Positions 12,094 to 18,727 of a DNA stretch of 18,727 bases are shown here, one piece after another; position 1 is the first letter of the stretch, and the number at the start of each line of letters is the position of its first letter. Source of the DNA: Saccoglossus kowalevskii (Eukaryota > Hemichordata > Enteropneusta > Harrimaniidae); assembly GCF_000003605.2 (NCBI RefSeq), contig NW_003155736.1:60117-78843 (forward strand), in the 5' to 3' direction. The position numbers and the translations under genes are program-made. The notes below the pieces were generated by a model. The model searched no databases, was not told where the DNA came from, and saw only the letters and a program-made list of their open reading frames with translations.

Positions 12094-12150
12094 TTAAAAC
12101 AAGACCACGCTGAAAAATCAGAGATGGCCGTTACACATGTCTTGTTTTAA
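12094..12150. repeat. Perfect 12-bp inverted repeat (hairpin)
   Basis: TTAAAACAAGAC (12094-12105) and GTCTTGTTTTAA (12139-12150) are perfectly complementary, with a 33-nt loop. The outer flanks add GG/CC pairing if one T is bulged. The stem is too short for a standard pre-miRNA, and no matching longer element was found. It may be a decayed MITE or chance. Confidence 0.45.
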
Positions 12151-12344
12151 ACCGCTCTTAGATTTAACGACTGGTACACCTTTGGGTAACGGAGTGGCAC
12201 GTTTCTTTCGAAGTTTATAACATTTGAAGCGGGGTACGCGACTTGTTTGTCTGTTGATTCAACACCGGCTTAGACGGAATAAGCTACGGTTGCCAGTGTG
12301 TTACAATGAAAAGATCTCAATAGCTATATGTATGCATGTACACT

Positions 12345-12434
12345 ATGGCTGCCAAGAGGGGTCGCGTGTTTGTTAAGCCGAACAAACCTCCGGTCATCCA
12401 AAGTATTATTCGCACAACTCGGAATAAATTTTAA
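12345..12434 (+). other. Small ORF of 29 codons with strong start context (unverified)
   Basis: An ATG with A at -3 and G at +4 opens a short basic peptide beginning MAAKRGRVFVKPNKPP and ending at TAA. It lies 1 kb upstream of the foxC ATG on the same strand. No family is recognised. Short ORFs of this size are common by chance, so this is a candidate only: a microprotein, or the first coding exon of a gene whose other exons are not visible. Confidence 0.12.
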
Positions 12435-13121
12435 ATCGATTCACGTTTAATTCTATTTCCTTTTCTATGTTAGGGGGCGGCTACGCTAACGTGTTGAGAT
12501 CAGCTCGGTGATGAATCTGTGTAGTGTTTATCATTGATATTTAATGCGAACCAGCTGGTTGCCGTATACCAAACAACACGCTAGCTGCTCAAGTTTTTTG
12601 TTCCCCCCCCCCCTCCTCAAAAAAAATCACGCTTTAATGGTTTCACTTTTCACATTTGCTCGTTTACGTACGACATTGAAGTAAAGCATTGACGCGATAC
12701 TCCGCACTACATGTTGCGAAATGGGCAATAGCCAATTAAAGCGATAGTATTCAGTGAGAGAATTAAAAGCCATCCGATGAAAACAGTGTTTGTACTTTAT
12801 GTACGAGTGGATATTCAAACGCCGTATGTTTATTCTGGGTATGTGAAGTGGACGATTACACAAAAGTCTCTTATAGAAATACACTCCATTCATTTATGTA
12901 CAACAACAATCGAACAGTCGAGTGTCCACGCTGCTGATCGTAGAGGGGGGAATAAAGCGGAAAGTTGTCTGCAATAGCAAGAAAGTTTTCTCTCTCAATT
13001 ATATATTGTTAACTGCCGGTGTTGAAATGAACGAAATCACCAATTAATTTATTTGCTCGTCAAGGCGCTCATGACATGCACGTCTTTATTACTGGCGAAC
13101 TCGGTGTGTGGCACTCCAGTA
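12435..13121. other. foxC upstream flank, no gene seen
   Basis: Non-coding sequence between the small ORF and the proximal promoter. It holds the C11 run at 12603-12613 and AT-rich sequence with no conserved motif that can be named. It is the natural place for proximal enhancers, which is inference from position only. Confidence 0.6.
12603..12613 (+). repeat. C11 homopolymer
   Basis: Eleven C bases are followed by TCCTC and an A8 run, a pyrimidine/purine switch in non-coding DNA upstream of foxC. The length may be uncertain because of sequencing error in such runs. Confidence 0.8.
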
Positions 13122-13136
13122 TGGGTGGTCAGCTGA
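13122..13136 (-). promoter_or_regulatory. Candidate Gli/Ci site overlapping an E-box
   Basis: Positions 13122-13130 read TGGGTGGTC, the exact complement of the consensus Gli/Ci nonamer GACCACCCA. The palindrome TCAGCTGA (13129-13136), containing E-box CAGCTG, overlaps it by two bases. The pair lies about 56 bp upstream of the TATA box. Gli proteins carry the Hedgehog signal, and vertebrate FoxC and FoxF genes respond to it. The match is seen in the sequence; binding and function are inferred. Confidence 0.45.
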
Positions 13137-13146
13137 CACCAGCGGT

Positions 13147-13153
13147 GATTGGC
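13147..13153 (-). promoter_or_regulatory. Inverted CCAAT box (GATTGGC), NF-Y-type site
   Basis: GATTGGC reads GCCAATC on the minus strand. It is about 65 bp upstream of the predicted start site, the typical place for an NF-Y-bound CCAAT box. It forms an ordered array with the GC box and TATA box. Confidence 0.55.
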
Positions 13154-13166
13154 TGCGCCTGTCACT

Positions 13167-13172
13167 GGGCGG
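13167..13172 (+). promoter_or_regulatory. GC box (GGGCGG), Sp/KLF-type site
   Basis: GGGCGG lies 19 bp upstream of the TATA box, in the short CpG-rich patch of about 13140-13205 directly in front of foxC. Sp/KLF zinc-finger proteins bind this hexamer in animal promoters. The motif is short, so its support comes from its position between the CCAAT and TATA boxes. Confidence 0.5.
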
Positions 13173-13185
13173 AGTCAGGGCGCCG

Positions 13186-13192
13186 TATAAGG
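13186..13192 (+). promoter_or_regulatory. foxC: TATA box (TATAAGG) of foxC
   Basis: TATAAGG lies 158 bp upstream of the foxC ATG and is followed by a 10-bp GC-rich palindrome, CGAGGCCTCG (13193-13202). With the usual spacing of about 30 bp, transcription would start near 13216, giving a leader of roughly 125 nt. An inverted CCAAT box and a GC box sit at sensible distances upstream, which supports the call. The start site itself is inferred. Confidence 0.7.
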
Positions 13193-13216
13193 CGAGGCCT
13201 CGTAACAACAATCGGG

Positions 13217-13343
13217 ATAGTTTATGTTGATGATTTGTCATGATCAGAAACAACGTCAGGAACTCTCTGCGCATATCTCTTTCGGTTACACATTGGTGGC
13301 ATCAATAAGATCGTAGTCGATAGCTTATTTCGCTGTGTAAACC
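13217..13343 (+). other. foxC: Predicted foxC 5' leader with two upstream ORFs
   Basis: The leader between the inferred start site and the foxC ATG carries two uORFs. The first (13224-13316, 30 codons) is in the foxC frame and ends in TAG. The second (13240-13308, 22 codons) is in another frame, ends in TAA, and has G at -3. Both stop 27-35 nt before the main ATG. The in-frame TAG (13314) and TAA (13338) rule out an N-terminal extension of FoxC. The upstream boundary depends on the TATA-based start site. Confidence 0.5.
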
Positions 13344-14774
13344 ATGCAGCCACGATACCCTCCAACACACGGTACCAGTCCCGGCGGTTTAGGAGTTATG
13401 CACCCTATGTTCACCGACCAGAACTACTATAGACACGCCGGATACTCCAGCATGCCGATGTCTATGTACGGACACGACCAGTATGCTACTTCTATGGGCA
13501 GGCCGTATGCTGCTTATTCGGCGCCTCATCATACACCGAAGGACATGGTCAAACCGCCGTATTCGTACATCGCCCTGATCGCCATGGCTATACAAAATGC
13601 ACCAGAGAAGAAGGTCACTTTAAACGGTATTTATCAGTTTATTATGGATCGTTTCCCGTTCTATCGCGAGAATAAACAAGGCTGGCAAAACTCTATTCGC
13701 CACAACCTTTCATTAAATGACTGTTTTATAAAAGTTCCCCGGGATGATAAAAAGCCCGGTAAAGGTAGCTACTGGTCGCTGGACCCCGAAAGCTATAATA
13801 TGTTCGATAACGGGAGTTACCTGCGACGTCGTAAAAGATTCAAGAAAGTTGACGGATCGAAAGAAAAGGATGGAATATCACGACGAGTTTCATTAGATCA
13901 GCAACAACAACAGAACGGCCAACAACAAGATGGCGTATCGGCCAGTGAGCAAAGAACCAACAACAGTTCCACGCCTGTCTCCTCTGCTGCGGCGTCGCCA
14001 CCTTCCTCAATAGCTTCGACAGATACCACAATAACTCTTATAACTCCAAAAATAGAGCCTTGTGAAAGAAATGGCAATATTTTAAGCGAGACATCGGCAA
14101 CAAATAATCGACAGTTGACAGTAGATGACACACTGGACTCAACGCAATCTTCCGCCAACTTTAGCGTGGAAAATATCATGACTCCTCTTCGTGACTCACC
14201 TAGTTATAGCAATACGGAAATGAACATTAACTCTGGTACATCTGCAATCTCGTCTAGACCAACTCAATTGATTTCTCCGCAACCCCAGAGCTATCGTTCT
14301 AATTCGTCAACGATATGTACGCAATCTAACAGCATTAACGCTTCCGTCGCGGCACTCAATTATCACTGTAGCGCACATAATGCCATGTACGAAGACACGA
14401 CCGGTAAGCACATGAGCATAGCACCAACACCCGACGAACTGCACGCCGAGCACGTCATCCAGCGGCACAGTCCGCCACACGCCCACAACATAGGCTCACA
14501 TGCAACCCACAGAAGTCACCAGCAGAGCATACTGCATCGAGCAAATGCGTGGTATCACCAAACAGACCTAGGCTCAACGCCCATTCACACCACTCAAGCA
14601 GGCGGCAACTTCCCGACTGTCAGAGAAATGTTCGAATCACAAAGACTCGCCACGTCAAACGCGACCATTGCACAGTCGCCGACGAATCCCTCGTGCATGG
14701 GTTACGGAAGTCCGTCTATTCCGTACCCGGTGACATCGTATGCTGCGGCGTATACGGACTGCAACAAGTTCTAA
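13344..14774 (+). CDS. foxC: Forkhead box C transcription factor (FoxC), single exon, complete
   Basis: This is a 476-residue nuclear DNA-binding protein read in one uninterrupted frame, so the coding region has no intron, as in vertebrate FOXC1/FOXC2. The forkhead (winged-helix) domain spans about residues 68-168. It starts [10 protein letters not shown], carries recognition helix NSIRHNLS (116-123, with N116 and H120), and ends in the basic stretch RRRKRFKK (161-168), a likely nuclear localisation signal. FoxC-class marks outside the domain are the MQ-RY N-terminus and a polyQ tract (186-190, 193-195). Others are a sumoylation-like PKIE (235-238), the eh1-like FSVENIMT (273-280), [10 protein letters not shown] (426-435) and the terminal DCNKF. 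The start is favoured by A at -3 and an in-frame TAA at 13338-13340, only one codon upstream of the ATG. The linker between domain and tail is rich in Ser, Thr, Asn and Gln and looks disordered. Known family role: regulator of mesodermal and head development (fly crocodile, vertebrate FOXC1/2). The FoxC assignment is very secure; the species is not known. Confidence 0.97.
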   Translation: MQPRYPPTHGTSPGGLGVMHPMFTDQNYYRHAGYSSMPMSMYGHDQYATSMGRPYAAYSAPHHTPKDMVKPPYSYIALIAMAIQNAPEKKVTLNGIYQFIMDRFPFYRENKQGWQNSIRHNLSLNDCFIKVPRDDKKPGKGSYWSLDPESYNMFDNGSYLRRRKRFKKVDGSKEKDGISRRVSLDQQQQQNGQQQDGVSASEQRTNNSSTPVSSAAASPPSSIASTDTTITLITPKIEPCERNGNILSETSATNNRQLTVDDTLDSTQSSANFSVENIMTPLRDSPSYSNTEMNINSGTSAISSRPTQLISPQPQSYRSNSSTICTQSNSINASVAALNYHCSAHNAMYEDTTGKHMSIAPTPDELHAEHVIQRHSPPHAHNIGSHATHRSHQQSILHRANAWYHQTDLGSTPIHTTQAGGNFPTVREMFESQRLATSNATIAQSPTNPSCMGYGSPSIPYPVTSYAAAYTDCNKF

Positions 14775-15345
14775 CATCTCGCGGCTATCACCGAACAAAA
14801 ACATTGCTTGAGAGGGTAAAAAAAAAGAACTTCTGTTAATCGTCGTCCACAGCTCCCAAGTTGTAAACGGTAACGTCTATTTATCTTACCTGTCCGCGCA
14901 TAAAGAAACATATACACTTGAACAGTTTAAGCCTGTTATTTGCTTAAAGACAATTTGTTAAACCTAATTTTTCTCATTAATTTCGTTCCGATAGATATTG
15001 CTAGGCACACACGTACCCATGTTTTTAAACTTACAGACTATGTATCAATTTCTGGTGACTATATATGTTTGCCTTTTTTGTTCCATGTGTTTTTCTTGGG
15101 CAATCCAGTTGATGACATTGCTTGGACAAATAGACACAGCTTGTAACTTCCAAGGTGTTCTTGCCCAAGACTAGCTTGTCTCTTAGCAGAGGTATGGGGT
15201 AAGACTCTTACATACTGATAATTGAAATCAGGTGCATGGTCTTTTTTTATGGATGAAAAAAACTGTTATTTCCATATTGGTTTATTTTGGACATGTTAAA
15301 AAAACATGCACAAAAAAATAAAACGACTAGAGAAGCCAGGTGAAT
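14775..15345 (+). other. foxC: Predicted foxC 3' UTR
   Basis: After the TAA stop comes AT-rich non-coding sequence up to a consensus poly(A) signal. Visible items are an ATTTA pentamer (14879-14883), a small hairpin with 7-bp arms TTTAAGC/GCTTAAA (14926-14948), and a 10-bp inverted repeat TCTTGGGCAA/TTGCCCAAGA (15094-15103 and 15161-15170). No other AATAAA was seen between the stop and 15317. The end is estimated at 15-30 nt past that signal. Confidence 0.5.
15317..15322 (+). terminator. foxC: Poly(A) signal AATAAA, probable end of foxC transcript
   Basis: This is a consensus AATAAA 543 nt after the foxC stop codon and the first one seen downstream of the gene. A 3' UTR of about 560 nt would be ordinary for a Fox gene. 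A later AATAAA at 16132-16137 could serve a longer isoform. No clear GT-rich downstream element is visible, so confidence is moderate. Confidence 0.5.
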
Positions 15346-18300
15346 TTTTAATATTTTACGTAATATTTCCTATTTTAGTATGGAAAAATAATTTCTCAGG
15401 TTTTTAAAGTGGGGCGATCAAACGTATAAATATGGGTTTCCGTGCTTCATCTTTCTCTTATCCCATTTTTTATATAGATTTCCAATTTATATGGGGTTCC
15501 ACTTCTTTTGAGTTTAAAAGTGAAAGATACAGTGGTGTTACTTACTTCAAATTTGAAGGACTTCAAGGAGACTAGTTATAAACAGTCGCCAGTCCCTCCA
15601 TGTTGTTTAAATGCAACCCAAACTCGTGTCAATGAAGCCAATTTCTTGTATAAAAGTGGCATTTTTTTTTTCATTCCGCGAAGATTGGGGCATTTAGTCT
15701 AATAGCCACGTTTATACGTGTTGTGTGAATTAATAGTTGTTTTAGTATTTTTATAGCGCAGGTAAAAATCAAATCAGGGTATAATTTATTGACAAAAATA
15801 CGAAAGGAAATTTTTTTTATTGGTTTGTTAAAATAGCCCGGAGTGATCAAAAACAGTATTTTCCAGCCTCAAGAAAGAGGCTTTAATTTATTAGGTACCG
15901 TTCTAGTCCAGTACAAACATATAACGTTGGACTGGTTTATAGGAATCTATCTATATTGGCTTTAAGAAAATACACAGTATGGCCTTTCAGACTCATTATC
16001 TCGTCGTTGCAAAATCAACAGTAAGCGTTGAACCATTGCAAGAGGGCTCTCGTTGGCGATCTCGCCAGGTTTTATGTTATTTTGTTTCTGTAATTTATGG
16101 TTCCCACAGCAATTTTCGTGTTCGTCGACAAAATAAATCATCATTTTCTTTGTTTCGATTGAAACTTGAGTCACTGCTTGATTTTTCACCCCGACGTCTT
16201 TTATTTTACCCCAGCCCTTTTGCTATCGCAAGGTTCAATGAATGGGTTTTCTTGCAATCTCACGGCCCACATCCATGCATGGCGTAAACAGTGGCGATGT
16301 TTGAGTACACACTGAAAGTAATTGACAAACATTCGAGCCTAAACGGTTTGGTCTGCTTTTATATTCGCAATACTGACTCAGTCAGTCTGGGTTTTCGTTC
16401 ATTTACATGACGGAATACCTATTCATAAACACCGCTAGAGTCGGTAAAACTCAATATTCTCATTGGAGTCGTGTATTACAATGCAGCCACTGTTTTGCCT
16501 CGCCATGGATCACCTTAGAACGCGGCGGTACGAGACACATTACCCAGTGGGCTGGTGCGTCGACTCCGAGTTGCAAGAGCTTATTAACAAATCGGATAAA
16601 TGAATAATGTGGTAACGAAATTTGATGTATTAATTAGGTAGATTGGAGCGTGCTTTGGCGGAGCATTGATGGCTTAATTTGACCGATATTTGCCATACAT
16701 TTATTTCACAAAATTTGCAGGGCGGGACGGTATACCATACGCAGTTAAAAACATACATGTGTAACGTCTACCCAAGTGGCCAGAATGTATTTCTCTATCA
16801 TCAACCCCTTAAAACACCTCCTATTCAGTTGGTAACTAGTCGTCCGTCTGTGGATACCAGCCAGCCAACAAATTAAATACACTCCATGTTGATTAATTGA
16901 TGAAAAGATCGACTTCGCCTAAGGGAGTTTTCACTCAGGAAAATTACACCGCACATACGACAATCTATACCCGGTGTTGAAAATTCCCGACTGTCATAAA
17001 ACTGATGGGCAAAGTACGTGAATTTCGTGCTCCGACATCGGCAGATTTGCCACACATGCAAACTGTATGCGATTTAATGGCCCCAGTGACTTCCTTGTTG
17101 GTTGTTAAGCAATACTCAAAGCTGTTACTAACATAGTCGTCGAGATAGTGAAGAGGGATGTACACACAAAGTTAAAAACCATCTGCTGAACGTCATTCTT
17201 TGTCAAATTGACCAAACATCTGCAAAGTCAACATAGTATTTACACTTCAGGCCCAGTCGGCTAATATGTTTCTTTCTTTTGGTTACAAATGTAGATTTCC
17301 CGTCCGATGAAATTTTACACTACACTTTAAAAAATAGCAAACTGCCACAAATTCGTGAAGTTTTATTGATCTTGCTAATATAATAATCATTGTCATATAC
17401 ATTAAAGCATTTTTTACGCAATTTTCGCTGACGCAAACGCCAATCATGCGTGGGGCACGTGACAAATCATCATATATGCAGTCATGTTATATATGCATGT
17501 GCAGCTCAGCTACTCGATATATTTAGTTTAAAGCAATAAAAAGTTAAATACATTTTCCTGCACAGTTATGTTACAGCACCCATTTCTCCCACCCTTTAAT
17601 CAAGTATCGCTGAAGCAGTGAAATTTTGACACAACTCTAAGAATAAATATTCATCACTGAATTCTAATTAAACAAAAATAACATAGATATTGTAGGTACT
17701 CATTCTCTTTTGCTCATAGCCAGGGTCCAACTCTTCAATATTAATCCACCAATTGGTCAGTGAATCTTGTGTAGTTTTGCCGGTCTTTAAAACGCAGTGC
17801 TGTGGGGGGGGGGGGGTTGTGTGTGTGAATTTCATCATCAACACATGACCAGTTTCCTTTTTTTGAAAGTTACCTCAAAATGATACAGATCCATGTAAAA
17901 TTAGAACGGTGACTATATCCGGGTCGTCACTAACGATATCCCATGAAATCTACTTGAGTTAGTGTCGGCAACGAAGTTAAATCGTTGTAAAATTACAGGG
18001 AGATTTCAATTAAAGAAATGCATTGAAAGGAAATGTACAAATCCGCGCGTTAATGTTGTGTGGAAATTACGCGTGTTATTAAATTTTCCATTCCATCTTG
18101 AATTTAAACACAACCAAAACTACCACTGAACGCACCTGTTTTCGATTGTTTCTAACTCGTACGTCGGAAAACACTTCAATTTTCAGGTATGAAATGGGAA
18201 ACAAAATTAGCACCTCCGCTCCAGTATGAGATTATATTTTTTGGATTACACAATCTTCAACTTCAAAATTTCAATTCGATCCGCACCTTATACAACAATA

Positions 18301-18727
18301 TTTCAGACAAGTAAATCCAATATTTGGAGATCGGAAGAAACAGTAAAATTGTACGTATTTTCACGTTCGTATTTGTCGTGTTTTTCAACTCCAATCCTCG
18401 AAGCAACATGAGTCTCACCCCGAGTAACAAGAATCGTCATACATGATTCTGAATCAACGTTTGACATGTCCATACCATATCCAGTATTGATAGAATGAAC
18501 AATTCAAGTCGAGCAACTTTATTTCTGTGAGTGCAAATTCATAATTACGATTTTGGGCGTTGTTTGAGATATATATTTTAGGAGATCATGGTCAAATTTC
18601 CAGTAGTTAACACTCAATTTTCCCTCTCAGAAAATAACAAATATAATATGATCACGTAAATTGTTCGCGGAATATGTCATTTCATTTTAAACATGTTTAC
18701 ATTGATTTCTCTAGGGCCACAGTGCAT
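15346..18727. other. Downstream non-coding flank
   Basis: There is no recognisable exon or second Fox gene to the window end. A hairpin AGCCTC-AAGAAA-GAGGCT (15865-15882) is followed by TTTAATTTATT. An AATAAA at 16132-16137 might serve a long foxC 3' UTR. The G13 tract is at 17804-17816. Frames here are at most 102 codons and match no family known to me. Confidence 0.6.
17804..17828 (+). repeat. G13 homopolymer followed by a GT-rich run
   Basis: Thirteen consecutive G bases (17804-17816) are followed by TTGTGTGTGTG. It is a likely polymerase-slippage site and a possible intermolecular G-quadruplex. A C11 run at 12603-12613 is the complementary counterpart elsewhere in the window. Confidence 0.85.

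Noticed and set aside
13389-14179. Minus-strand frames inside foxC
   Set aside because: They are shadows of the foxC coding frame, which is fully supported by conserved motifs.

Overview
The window looks like genomic DNA from an invertebrate bilaterian animal. It is AT-rich, CpG is not obviously depleted, and there are long non-coding stretches, many microsatellites and small transposon relics. There is one clear protein-coding gene, an intronless forkhead (winged-helix) transcription factor of the FoxC class. Its protein motifs run from the N-terminal MQ-RY start through the forkhead domain to the conserved C-terminal tail. The species cannot be fixed from the sequence. A lophotrochozoan or a hemichordate would fit, but this is only a guess.

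Layout. Positions 1-13,080 are a gene-poor upstream domain. They hold an inverted/dispersed repeat family (691-716, 1779-1804, relic at 3367-3409), a duplicated motif around a perfect palindrome (4874-4912), and a 208-bp Tc1/mariner-type MITE with TA target-site duplication (5125-5336). They also hold a 280-bp block-structured (ATTT)n/(GTTT)n microsatellite (5787-6066) and several hairpins and short simple repeats. No exon could be recognised there. Positions 13,122-13,343 are the foxC promoter and 5' leader. A perfect Gli/Ci consensus site overlaps an E-box, followed by an inverted CCAAT box, a GC box and a TATA box. Two short upstream ORFs lie in the probable leader. The foxC CDS is 13,344-14,774. 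It is followed by a 3' UTR with a consensus AATAAA at 15,317. From about 15,350 to the end the sequence is again non-coding, with a G13 tract at 17,804.

How it fits together. In animals FoxC acts in mesoderm, head and muscle/vascular development, and Fox genes of the FoxC/F/L1/Q1 group are often clustered and under Hedgehog control. No second Fox gene is visible here, so any clustered neighbour would lie outside the window. The large flanks probably include regulatory DNA for foxC, which needs cross-species alignment to see. No wholly new biological system was found. The points most worth a second look are the promoter Gli site, the uORFs, and the unusual 1-versus-3 arm structure of the MITE.
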